Source of the DNA: Methylotuvimicrobium buryatense 5G | GTDB taxonomy: Bacteria > Pseudomonadota > Gammaproteobacteria > Methylococcales > Methylomonadaceae | Direction of reading: 5' to 3' | NCBI RefSeq assembly: GCF_000341735.1 | Contig: NZ_KB455575.1 | Span: 1,368,331-1,432,330 of the forward strand | DNA: 64,000 nucleotides | In this document: positions 47,068 through 55,498 of the stretch, piece by piece | Layout of the letters: each line of letters begins with the position of its first letter | Numbering within the stretch: the first letter of the stretch is position 1 | The notes under the pieces: model-generated | Told to the model about the DNA's origin: nothing | Databases searched by the model: none | Seen by the model: only the letters and a program-made list of their open reading frames with translations | Position numbers and translations under genes: made by a program

Positions 47068-47742
47068 CTATTCAGTCGCTAACACTTCGATTTTAGTTTG
47101 ATTGTAAGTGACTTTATTATCCTTAATCTCTATAGCCTTCTGTTGAATCAACTCATCGAATAAATCCTCCTCATTAACCACATTATTCTTAAATTTACTG
47201 CGAATACTATTGAGCAGGGTTTCTTTTTTGACCGGCCGGCTTCGACTGTGCTTGATCAAATGCGCGCAAAACTCTTGTACCAAGACTTCAGGGCTTTTCG
47301 GTGCGAAGCCCGGCATATTTTCGAGTTTGACACCGATACGTTGCGCGCTCCGATTCTGGCTGATTAACAGGCTAACCGCATGATCGAGGTCGTTGTCGTC
47401 GGAAACGACATCGAAATGGGTATTTTCGGGGAGCCGGGCCATCATTGCGCCGGCCCAAAAGGTGATGCCGAAATCGGCGGAATTCTTGCCGCCGTTCGGC
47501 ATTTTAATGATTTTAAGACGATTTTGATTGACCGTTGCGGTCAGCGGCACGATCCAATCGAGCGGAACGCGCGCGCCGCACTGCGCATAGCAAATCACGA
47601 CGTGGGTATAGGCGGCTAAATCTTCCATCAACTGATAAACTTGTTTCGGACAATTTTCGAGGTCGATCAACAAGACGCGGGCCGCGTAATCCGCATCTTC
47701 GTCATCCTTGACCGCCTCCTTGTCCGAAATGCTCTCGTTCAT
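47068..47742 (-). CDS. NYN/PIN-like domain protein downstream of fhcC
   Basis: 224 residues. Residues 20-130 look like a NYN/PIN-type nuclease fold with conserved acidic positions in LLIDLENCP, NSADFGITFWAG and VVSDDNDLDHAVSLL. A C-terminal winged-helix-like region (165-215) follows. It begins 36 bp after fhcC and is probably cotranscribed. Its role, perhaps RNA processing, is unknown. Confidence 0.72.
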   Translation of the reverse strand: MNESISDKEAVKDDEDADYAARVLLIDLENCPKQVYQLMEDLAAYTHVVICYAQCGARVPLDWIVPLTATVNQNRLKIIKMPNGGKNSADFGITFWAGAMMARLPENTHFDVVSDDNDLDHAVSLLISQNRSAQRIGVKLENMPGFAPKSPEVLVQEFCAHLIKHSRSRPVKKETLLNSIRSKFKNNVVNEEDLFDELIQQKAIEIKDNKVTYNQTKIEVLATE

Positions 47743-47777
47743 GTCTGCCGGCCTCTTCAGTTCATCGTTTTACATCG

Positions 47778-48590
47778 TCATAGCCTGACCAACACTTCAC
47801 CGCGCCCCATTTCAGCCATGTCGCCGCCGTAACGCCGGACACGATTAAAGACCGCCGCAGGGTCTGCAAATTTCGAATCAAACGATCTGAACGACGCGAA
47901 CAGCATCGGCAAAAACGCCAACGTATGCGAGCCGCAATCGTTGAAGGTCGCCGGCAGTTCGGGCTTATTCCAGAGCAATAAGGTACCTCGGCGCATTGCA
48001 AAACCGGTATAGCGTCCGGTTTTTCCCATTACCGCGATCGTGCCGGCCGTCATTCTCGACCCGCAGTAATCGCCAGCATTGCCTTCGATCAAAATGACGC
48101 CGCGGCGCATGTGATCGCCGACCCGCTCGCCGGCGTTGCCTTTAACCAAAACGGTGCCGCCTTTCATGCCCATTTTGTTACCGGGCAAGGCCGCCCCGAG
48201 AAAATCGCCGGTGTTTCCGTTGATCTGAACGAAACCTTTTTTCATTTCGCAAGCCGCGAATAATCCTGCGTTGCCGTTGACGGTAATCGTGCCGGACTTC
48301 ATGCCTAGGCCCAAATAAGAACCGACATCGCCTTCGATACGGATCTCTCCTTCAGTTAATTCTTTGCCGATAAAATCGAGCTTGGCATAACTGTTCTTGA
48401 TGACAATCTGTTGTGTATCGTAACCGGCAATCGTGAATAGTTCGTCGACGCGAATTTTGCGCTTGCCGCTATCGAGTTCGAGTGCTGCAATGTCGGTCGG
48501 CGATAACCCCGCCAGTTTTTGACAAACCAGAGGCGACAAATCGACGCGCTGAGCCGGTCGCTGTTTCAGCGTGAAGGTTAACGCAGTCAT
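47778..48590 (-). CDS. fhcC: Formyltransferase/hydrolase complex subunit C
   Basis: 270 residues. It carries the glutamate-synthase-like beta-helix repeats of FhcC/FwdC (GMKSGTITVNGNAGLFAACEMKKG and following G-x-M turns). It supports FhcA in the complex that moves the formyl group from H4MPT to methylofuran and hydrolyses it to formate. Its ATG overlaps the fhcD stop by 4 bp. Confidence 0.94.
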   Translation of the reverse strand: MTALTFTLKQRPAQRVDLSPLVCQKLAGLSPTDIAALELDSGKRKIRVDELFTIAGYDTQQIVIKNSYAKLDFIGKELTEGEIRIEGDVGSYLGLGMKSGTITVNGNAGLFAACEMKKGFVQINGNTGDFLGAALPGNKMGMKGGTVLVKGNAGERVGDHMRRGVILIEGNAGDYCGSRMTAGTIAVMGKTGRYTGFAMRRGTLLLWNKPELPATFNDCGSHTLAFLPMLFASFRSFDSKFADPAAVFNRVRRYGGDMAEMGRGEVLVRL

Positions 48591-49486
48591 GCCATGATCT
48601 CCTGTAAATGAAAATGGAAGGGGCCGAGTTTGCCGCCGTAATTGCCGGCGCTGATGCGTTTGATGCCGTTTTCGGCGCCCAAATCGCAGACCGCTTGAAT
48701 GCCGACGCGCATCGCCTTGTCGATGTCTTCCTTGGTTAGACCGTCGATCACGATTTCCATCACCGATTCGATTTCAGGCGACAAATCGGTTTTGGTGATG
48801 CCTTTCAGGGTCGGACAAAACGCATCGTTGGTCGATGCGCCGAGCGCCTTATATTTCGAGCCGACTTTCGAGCCGGAACGCACGACGCCACCCGGAAACG
48901 GCATGATCACGTTCGGAATCTTGCGCATTTCCTCGATCGCGGCCTCGCAGGCCGCCAACGCTTGCGGCTGCGATTCGGCCAATACCAAGAAATTACCGCC
49001 GCCGACCGCATCGACCTGGCCGGTCGTCGCTTCGGTCAGAAACTCGCCGTCCATGACCGGCACGCGCCAATAGCGTTTACCGCCGATGACTTTGGAAATC
49101 TGGAAACCGTCGCCGAAATAGCGCAGGTTTTTACCCAGCGGAATCGGTTTGTCGCTTTCAATGCCGGCGAACAATGCCGAAGTCGGCGAAGTCAGCACGC
49201 ATTGCCCGGCGCGCGTTTCCAATTGTTTCGCAAGGCCCTTGCCGCCCATCGCGAAGATCATCACAGAGACGCCAGGGCGTCCGTCGGGTGTTTCTGAAGG
49301 ATCGAGCACACGCTCAATGCCGGCCTCGCAGCCGCAAGCGATGACCGAAGTCGCGAAACCGGTCATCGCCTGTGCCGAGATCATCGCCCATTTTTCGTTT
49401 TGCGCGGTGATGATCGCGCGCGTCGCCTTCATCGGAAAGGCTTCGGCAAAGGTTTTGTCTATCGTTACGCCGTTAATAATCATCAT
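48587..49486 (-). CDS. fhcD: Formylmethanofuran:H4MPT formyltransferase (complex subunit D)
   Basis: 299 residues, full length for Ftr/FhcD, starting MMIINGVTIDKTFAEAFPMK. It transfers the formyl group between H4MPT and methylofuran. Conserved segments include TSVIACGCEAGIERVL, DGRPGVSVMIFAMGGKGLA and FPGGVVRSGSKVGSKYK. In other methylotrophs it follows fhcA directly; here about 1.5 kb of small genes and a repeat intervene. Confidence 0.94.
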   Translation of the reverse strand: MMIINGVTIDKTFAEAFPMKATRAIITAQNEKWAMISAQAMTGFATSVIACGCEAGIERVLDPSETPDGRPGVSVMIFAMGGKGLAKQLETRAGQCVLTSPTSALFAGIESDKPIPLGKNLRYFGDGFQISKVIGGKRYWRVPVMDGEFLTEATTGQVDAVGGGNFLVLAESQPQALAACEAAIEEMRKIPNVIMPFPGGVVRSGSKVGSKYKALGASTNDAFCPTLKGITKTDLSPEIESVMEIVIDGLTKEDIDKAMRVGIQAVCDLGAENGIKRISAGNYGGKLGPFHFHLQEIMA

Positions 49487-49530
49487 GGGTACACATGGTT
49501 AAATATTTGAAAGTAAGTAAAGTGTTGACG

Positions 49531-49866
49531 TTATCGGTATATCTCGATGCAGGCCTTGTTTTCGTCGATCAATGCCATTTCTATCGCGTCCTTTTTAGTC
49601 AACAAAGAATTGATAATCGCCGCTTTGGACTGATTGCCTATTTTCAGCCAAACAATTTTAGGCGGTTGACCGTAAAGATTCGACATTTCAAAATAATCAG
49701 CGTCCTTCGTGACGATAACAAAGTCGTTGGTTTTGGCATATTCCCAAATTTCCCAGTCACCGGCGCGTTCCAAACCTAATATCGCAACTTGTGTGGATTC
49801 AGAATATGCTTCAACTAAAAAGGCCACTGCACGGCGCGACAAGTTTTCATCCAACAGCAGCTTCAT
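49531..49866 (-). CDS. DUF5615 PIN-like toxin-type protein
   Basis: 111 residues with the typical start MKLLLDENLSRRAVAFL and the acidic TKDADYFEMSNLYG segment of DUF5615/Mut7-C-like PIN proteins, the presumed toxin partner of DUF433 proteins. Its ATG shares one base with the stop codon of the preceding DUF433 gene. Confidence 0.87.
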   Translation of the reverse strand: MKLLLDENLSRRAVAFLVEAYSESTQVAILGLERAGDWEIWEYAKTNDFVIVTKDADYFEMSNLYGQPPKIVWLKIGNQSKAAIINSLLTKKDAIEMALIDENKACIEIYR

Positions 49867-50093
49867 TAAATAATTGCCGCTAAGCTATGCTCACGTTCGG
49901 CTGCAAAAGCCAAACAAGCCCTTATATCGTTTGACTCCAGTTCAGGATAATCGTCCAAAATTTCCACTTCGCTCATACCCTCCGCAAGCCATCCCAAAAC
50001 ATCGTAAACCGTAATCCGCAACCCGCGAATACAAGGCTTACCACCTCGCTTTCCGGGTTCGATAGTAATGATGCTGCGATAATCTATAGCCAT
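49866..50093 (-). CDS. DUF433 antitoxin-type protein
   Basis: 75 residues matching DUF433 over its length (ITIEPGKRGGKPCIRGLRITVYDVLGWLAEGMSEVEILDDYPEL). DUF433 and DUF5615 genes form common VapBC-like pairs. AGATACC precedes the ATG. Confidence 0.88.
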   Translation of the reverse strand: MAIDYRSIITIEPGKRGGKPCIRGLRITVYDVLGWLAEGMSEVEILDDYPELESNDIRACLAFAAEREHSLAAII

Positions 50094-50210
50094 AGGTATC
50101 TCCGGATTTTTTGTTTATTTCTTCTACGGCTGTTATCAATCTATTTTCGTTTGATAATGCCGCGGAAACGCTGATATGTTCCAATTTTGCGAGTTGTCCA
50201 ATTAACTACC

Positions 50211-50480
50211 TCAAGCAGCCTTCAAATCACGCTGCAACTTACCTTGCTGCTTGAGTTTGTTATGTATATTTCCAGGACTGAGCTCCAAACCATTTTTCCA
50301 GCATAATGCCCCTAGCTCTATAAAGAATCGTTTAAAGTAACCTTCATCTTGTAATGGAATGACTAACTCAGTTTGTTTGTCCAACAGAAGCTGCAAATCG
50401 TAATCGCCGACGGTTTGATCGGAAAACCACAAGCGTATGGTTTTATGTTCAATATATTTGGCTTTGACGATTTTAATCAT
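50211..50480 (-). CDS. DUF2442 protein
   Basis: 89 residues (IVKAKYIEHKTIRLWFSDQTVGDYDLQLLL) of the DUF2442 family, usually paired with DUF4160. Its start overlaps the end of the DUF4160 frame by 8 bp. Function is unknown; the pair resembles a toxin-antitoxin-like module. Confidence 0.8.
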   Translation of the reverse strand: MIKIVKAKYIEHKTIRLWFSDQTVGDYDLQLLLDKQTELVIPLQDEGYFKRFFIELGALCWKNGLELSPGNIHNKLKQQGKLQRDLKAA

Positions 50481-50897
50481 TATCGGCTCCGGCTATACGC
50501 TGCAACGGCTTTAACTGAATGGCTAACTGCCAATCCGCCATTAATTCTTCCTGATGCTCTTTCGCCCATTCTCTAACCAGTTTTAATGCTTTACTCGGCA
50601 AACGGCCTTCAAGCACCTCACCGCTTTCGATCGCAATTAACGCCTGATGACCTTGATACTCAGCGTGAAATTGCGGTGGATTGTGATCATCGTGATACAT
50701 CCGGATGTAAATGCCAAAAAAATAGGAAATATACCTTTCGCACTTCAAATTTCGGCAATGTCCGAGGAGGCGTCGGGGTGTTCGACAAAGGCTTTGCCAG
50801 CATGGAGCTGGCATAGAGCCTACAAGGACGTATTCACGGCGTCCTTTGTCGAACACCCCTGCGCCGAATTTTGATATACGATGAGTATAACAGGCAT
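50473..50897 (-). pseudogene. DUF4160 gene interrupted at codon 4 by a TA-MITE
   Basis: The 3' part (ISYFFGIYIRMYHDDHNPPQF onward, ending at 50473) is an intact DUF4160 sequence without its start. Beyond repeat copy F, GATGCCTGTTA contains the missing start at 50895-50897. Removing 158 bp (repeat plus one TA) restores a continuous 88-residue frame beginning MPVISYFF. As it stands the original ATG runs into a stop in the repeat; only initiation within the repeat could still make a fusion. Confidence 0.88.
50730..50889. repeat. Family-1 TA-MITE, copy F, inside the DUF4160 gene
   Basis: 160 bp, with TA at both ends as the duplicated target. The arms are GGGGTGTTCGACAAAGG and CCTTTGTCGAACACCCC, a perfectly paired variant. 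This copy proves insertion polarity and target because the broken gene can be rebuilt exactly. Confidence 0.93.
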
Positions 50898-50973
50898 CAG
50901 CTAGTAGTCTCGTAGTCCATACGCTGATTTCCAAAATCCAGCATGGGAATCAGCGATGCGAAAAACAGCTTCG

Positions 50974-52632
50974 TCACACCTGCAACGGATGCACCGTCAA
51001 ACTTCCCCGCCCGTCCTCGGTAAATTCGTCGTCGCTGATTTTGAAATTGCCCATTTTCATCGTCAGATAGCGGTCGAAATAAGACTTGAGGTCTTTTTCG
51101 ACGGCCGCGTCATAATCAGGTTTGACAACATGTGTCGTTCCCCATTTTACATGGACGATCTGACCATCTTTGACGACCATCTCACCGTCCTTGAACACGT
51201 AATCCGGTTTTTCGAACATTTTTTGCCGATCGGCGTTTTCGGTGTACACGGTGATGTCGCCCCAATTCCCAGCGGTCAGGCCGCCGCGATCTTTAAGGCC
51301 GATCAATTTGGCCGCACCCGCGCGCGTCATGATCGCAATTTCGTTCAGCGTGTACTCGCGGTCGATCGATGCCAGCGTCGTCATTTTTTGCGCTTCCGGA
51401 TGAATCGTCGCGAGCATATCGTTGCGGAAGCTTTTATCCATAAGCAAACGAATCAGATGCGGATAGGTCGTGAACGGCGCGCCGTTCGGATGGTCGGTGG
51501 TCAAAAATACACGCCACGGATCGTCGACCAGCAAGAAAATTTCAAGACCGATCGCCCATTGCAAGGCATTGACGAAATTTTGGTCCCTGTATTTGAACGG
51601 CACGACGCCGCAACCGGAATCGCATTCGATATCCATGCACACCCACTTGTTCGGATGCGCGTGCTTGTGGTTCGCATGCTGACGCATCGTATCACCCGAA
51701 GCCGTAACGGTCTGCCCAAACAAAATTTGCCCGACATCGATCGTAATGTTCTTGTGCTTATTGACGGCTTCGGCGATTTGCGCGGCGCCCGATGAAAACT
51801 TGAAGTCGCCTTCGGTGCCGTAGCTATGAAACTGAATGTGCGTCAAATGCATCGGCAGGCCGCCCACGCCTTGAATCGTATCGAGCGTCGTGTCGACATT
51901 GCCCGGCACGCCCAGATTACAACCATGCACATGCAAAGGATGCGGAACGCCTAATTCTTTGACCGCAGTCGCCAAGGTTTGCAGAATTTGCCTGGGCGTC
52001 ACGTCGTAATACGCATTTTTTTCGTCGAGATCGAGCTTGCGCTGATTAAACTTGAACGCGCTGATGCCGCCGGCATTGACGACTTTAATGCCGATACATT
52101 TGGACGCTTGAAGCGTCCATGCGACATAATCGTTAACCGCTTTCTGATCTTTTTTTGCAGTCAACATGCGCAGCAAGTAGTCGTCGCTGCCGAGCATCGC
52201 GTAACCGCCTTTGTCGAGGATCGGAATATCGCCCATTTCCATGTGCGCTTGTCGGGCGTTAACCGGCAACACCGCCGGCTCGAATGCGGCCGTATAGCCC
52301 ATCTCGGCATAACGATAGCCGGTAACATAAGTGCTCGGCATCGCATGACCGCTTCCGGAACGCGTCAAATCGGTGCGGATGACCGGATCTGAGCGGTGGT
52401 CTTCCGGTAACAAGATTCTCGCGATATTGCCCTTACCGCCGCCGATATGCGTATGCATGTCGATCGCACCGGACATCACGACTTTACCGGTTAAATCATA
52501 TTCTTGATCGATTTTGAGATCGGCCGCAGGTTTATCGACGATGCGACCGTCCTGAATATAAATATCCCGTTTTTGGCCGTCGATTCCGCCGGCGGGGTCA
52601 TAAACCGTTCCACCTGTTAATTTAATCAGCAT
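50974..52632 (-). CDS. fhcA: Formyltransferase/hydrolase complex subunit A
   Basis: 552 residues, an amidohydrolase-fold subunit with the metal motif DMHTHIGG near residue 60 and the C-terminal GGLTAGNWGDITVYTENADR. It hydrolyses formyl-methylofuran to formate. It is the expected second gene of fhcBADC, though 300 bp separate it from fhcB. Confidence 0.94.
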   Translation of the reverse strand: MLIKLTGGTVYDPAGGIDGQKRDIYIQDGRIVDKPAADLKIDQEYDLTGKVVMSGAIDMHTHIGGGKGNIARILLPEDHRSDPVIRTDLTRSGSGHAMPSTYVTGYRYAEMGYTAAFEPAVLPVNARQAHMEMGDIPILDKGGYAMLGSDDYLLRMLTAKKDQKAVNDYVAWTLQASKCIGIKVVNAGGISAFKFNQRKLDLDEKNAYYDVTPRQILQTLATAVKELGVPHPLHVHGCNLGVPGNVDTTLDTIQGVGGLPMHLTHIQFHSYGTEGDFKFSSGAAQIAEAVNKHKNITIDVGQILFGQTVTASGDTMRQHANHKHAHPNKWVCMDIECDSGCGVVPFKYRDQNFVNALQWAIGLEIFLLVDDPWRVFLTTDHPNGAPFTTYPHLIRLLMDKSFRNDMLATIHPEAQKMTTLASIDREYTLNEIAIMTRAGAAKLIGLKDRGGLTAGNWGDITVYTENADRQKMFEKPDYVFKDGEMVVKDGQIVHVKWGTTHVVKPDYDAAVEKDLKSYFDRYLTMKMGNFKISDDEFTEDGRGSLTVHPLQV

Positions 52633-52855
52633 AGCTTTTCCAAATGATTAGAGATGAGCAGTACATCGAAGCACATAGACATCGGATTATTAGGTTGAAT
52701 TGTATCATTATCGCGCCAAGGCGCTGAGGCGCAGAGAGTTGATGGTTAAAAAACCAAACGATCGTTTCATATGCAATGACGACCGTAAAACAAAATGTCT
52801 GACGCTATCCTACCAACAATCTCGTATTCTTATTTTTTCCGCGCCCTGCCCGAGA

Positions 52856-52932
52856 TATACCCATCGTAGATCAAAATTCGGCACCGAGGTGCCTCCTTAA
52901 GCACTGCCGAAATTTGAAGTACGAAAAGTATA
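52856..52932. repeat. Family-1 remnant G (ends only)
   Basis: 77 bp consisting of the two family-1 ends fused (TATACCCATCGTAGATCAAA ... TTTGAAGTACGAAAAGTATA) with CACCGAGGTG between. The core is deleted. It begins two bases after the fhcB stop on the transcript and forms a hairpin there. Confidence 0.75.
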
Positions 52933-52933
52933 A

Positions 52934-54199
52934 TTAAATCAATAGCCCCCGCTCGATTGCCGATAATACGTCAGCGGCAGCAGGCAAGCCTGAATCGCGC
53001 AATTTTTTCAGACGTATCGCCACAACGCTATCGGCGCGATAAGCGTGGCCGGCATGATCGATACCCGGAGTTCCAAGCGGAATATAAACATCCGGCTCTT
53101 TATCGAATAGCATGCCCGAACGACCTAAGACAATGGTCGGCACATCGGTAACAGGCGGTATTGCTTTGCTATTGAATGCTTGCACCCACAGCAAAGCGTC
53201 GCCCTCACCGTTCTCGATCATTACACGACTGTCGTACAAATAAGGATCGTATTCGGGATAGCCTTTTGCATAGCTAATACGTGCCGGATATCCGGAAATC
53301 CATCCGGCAACTTGATTGGCTGTCAGGTCGCCTTCCTTGCCGCTCAACGGCAAACCGGAACAACGGCTTCCCTGATCGTTGATATCCTTGATCAACTCGC
53401 AAATCGATTGGACAGTAAGTTCGGCTTGATCGAAAACCAACGAGGACGCGGCCCAAGTCACGACGCCGTATTTCGCAGCTTGCAAACGCTCGGCCACGGT
53501 CTGCAAGTCGGAAACCTTAATACCTCCCACCGAATCGATAACGATCTTATGTCCCTTGACTAGAGCTCTCAATACCGTTACAACCTCGGGCAAATCGGTA
53601 TCGGCACAAGTCAATACTTGCGCTTGTTTACCGTTTGGCGAAACCTGGGCAGTACCGGAGGGAGCCTTGCCTAAATAAATCACCTCTCGGTTAGCGGTAT
53701 CTTCCAGAAACATCGACTCCTGGTTCCAAAAATAACGTTCGAAAAAACGCGGAACGAAACTTTCCAAATCCTTACCGACCACCAACAGTAAATCGCAACG
53801 ATTCTTGACCTCGGCCAGCGTTGTCGTCATCCATCCGGAATCTTGCATCGCCAAGTAATTCCGTCTTGATGCATTGAAGTTCATCTGATCGACCACGGCG
53901 CCACAACGGTCGGCCAACGCCAGCAACGCGCGCATACCGTTAACATCGGTCGCACACCCCCCGATGATAGGCTGATTGGAATCTTGCAGTATTTCAACGG
54001 CTTTAGCCACAGCATGCTCAAGAGCGACTTGCTTCCCGGCGACTCTAGGCTTAAAGTCGGTAATGACTTGTTCAAATGCAGGGGTATTGACCGCGCAGCC
54101 GTTGCTAAGCACCTTCAACGACAAACCGTCGACACTGATTGTCAGATCATCGGTTCCAATACCGCAAAAAGGACTGGGCACTTCGGTAATTTCAGTCAC
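52934..54199 (-). CDS. fhcB: Formyltransferase/hydrolase complex subunit B
   Basis: 421 residues, related to the molybdopterin subunit of formylmethanofuran dehydrogenase (CGIGTDDLTISVDGLSLKVLSNGC at the N-terminus, PIIGGCATDVNGMRALLALADRCG) but lacking an iron-sulfur CxxC..C signature at the N-terminus, as in methylotroph FhcB. First gene of the operon. Confidence 0.92.
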   Translation of the reverse strand: MTEITEVPSPFCGIGTDDLTISVDGLSLKVLSNGCAVNTPAFEQVITDFKPRVAGKQVALEHAVAKAVEILQDSNQPIIGGCATDVNGMRALLALADRCGAVVDQMNFNASRRNYLAMQDSGWMTTTLAEVKNRCDLLLVVGKDLESFVPRFFERYFWNQESMFLEDTANREVIYLGKAPSGTAQVSPNGKQAQVLTCADTDLPEVVTVLRALVKGHKIVIDSVGGIKVSDLQTVAERLQAAKYGVVTWAASSLVFDQAELTVQSICELIKDINDQGSRCSGLPLSGKEGDLTANQVAGWISGYPARISYAKGYPEYDPYLYDSRVMIENGEGDALLWVQAFNSKAIPPVTDVPTIVLGRSGMLFDKEPDVYIPLGTPGIDHAGHAYRADSVVAIRLKKLRDSGLPAAADVLSAIERGLLI

Positions 54200-54566
54200 G
54201 CGCTTTTCCTCTTTTATCTTAAATTGATTTGGATTTAGCCATGCCGATTAAACGAATAACGCGAACCGACACTGCAGCAATGGCAGGCATTTTAACCCGA
54301 AATAACGGCCCTGTCCCGTTTCACCCGGCATTTCCTGCTTAGAATTTTTCATTCATCCTATACAGACAACCATTAGATTGAGAGCCCGAAAAATCAATCA
54401 ACTTTTTGAGAGCCCGAAAAATCAATCAACTTTGAAAGCACGACATGACCTCACCATTATCCGTTTAAAATCTTCTTGAATACTTTTTCGAACCTTCAAT
54501 ATCGAGTTACGTTAAAATATCGATCGAAATTACGAATATTCATTGCAGATTACGGCGATCTCACAG
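54200..54566. other. Divergent intergenic region between fhcB and the M48 protease gene
   Basis: No gene is seen. There is one 31-bp direct repeat (TTGAGAGCCCGAAAAATCAA type) at about 54378 and 54408. The fhcB promoter must lie here, but no clear hexamers can be called. Confidence 0.5.
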
Positions 54567-54641
54567 TATAAACCCATCGCCCTTCAATTTTCGGTTTTAG
54601 CGTATGCAGGCACCGAAATTTGACTTGTCTGATTAGAGTAT
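54567..54641. repeat. Family-1 remnant H
   Basis: 75 bp holding degraded family-1 ends (CATCGCCCTTCAATTTTCGG ... CACCGAAATTTGACTTG) about 70 bp upstream of the M48 gene. Confidence 0.65.
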
Positions 54642-54712
54642 GTTCTCGCCGATAATCGCATAAGTATTCCTGATCAACCTAACGTCTTCAATTCGGCAAA
54701 GGGTACCGCATT

Positions 54713-55498
54713 ATGTTTAATAAAATCTCACTTGCACTTAGCGTCACCCTGTTATTGAGCGCCTGCGCCACCAGCCCGACAGGCAGAACGCAATTCGCAT
54801 TCATGCCCGATACCCAACTCAATCAAATGGGGCTTCAGGCTTTCGACAGCTTAAAAAGAGAAAATCCGGTCAGCACCAATCAAAGGCATACCCAATTTGT
54901 TACATGCGTATCCAATGCGATTATCCGGGAGGTTGGCGGCAATTGGGAAGTCGTTGTATTCGAAGACGACAGCTTGAACGCCTTCGCCTTGCCCGGCAAT
55001 AAAATCGGCGTGCATTCAGGCATGGTCAAATTCGTCGACAATCAAGACCAATTAGCATCTATCATCGGTCATGAAATCGGCCATGTATTGGCAAGACACA
55101 GCAACGAACGCGTCTCGCAGCAAATGGCCGTCAGCTCAGGCATGGCCTTGATTCAAGCCGTCAGCGCACCGCAAACCGCAATGGGCCAAACGGCTCTCGG
55201 ACTGCTCGGTGTCGGCGCTCAATACGGCGTGCTATTGCCCTACAGCCGACTACATGAAAACGAAGCCGATAAAATCGGCCTCGACTTGATGGCCAAGGCG
55301 GGTTTCGACCCCCGCCAAAGCGTTACACTCTGGCAAAAGATGGCGCGAGCCGGCGACGGTCAACAACCGCCGGAATTCATGTCTACACATCCAGCTCATG
55401 CCACTCGAATTCAAGAACTGCAAAATGCCATACCAAGAGCATTAGAAATTCAAAAACAAGCAGCCGCTCAAGGCAAACAACCTCGTTGCAGTAAATAA
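54713..55498 (+). CDS. M48-family metalloprotease lipoprotein
   Basis: 261 residues. The signal peptide ends in the lipobox LLSAC (Cys18), so it is a lipoprotein, and it lacks the Asp+2 sorting residue, favouring the outer membrane. Zinc-binding HEIGH is at His120-His124 with the third ligand in HENEADKIGLD. It resembles LoiP/YcaL-type proteases of envelope quality control. Its stop overlaps the dapC start by one base. Confidence 0.9.
   Translation: MFNKISLALSVTLLLSACATSPTGRTQFAFMPDTQLNQMGLQAFDSLKRENPVSTNQRHTQFVTCVSNAIIREVGGNWEVVVFEDDSLNAFALPGNKIGVHSGMVKFVDNQDQLASIIGHEIGHVLARHSNERVSQQMAVSSGMALIQAVSAPQTAMGQTALGLLGVGAQYGVLLPYSRLHENEADKIGLDLMAKAGFDPRQSVTLWQKMARAGDGQQPPEFMSTHPAHATRIQELQNAIPRALEIQKQAAAQGKQPRCSK

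Noticed and set aside
50473..50934. 153-residue frame ending in DUF4160
   Set aside because: The first 68 codons are repeat and flanking sequence; the true start is in another frame at 50895-50897, so it is an interrupted gene.
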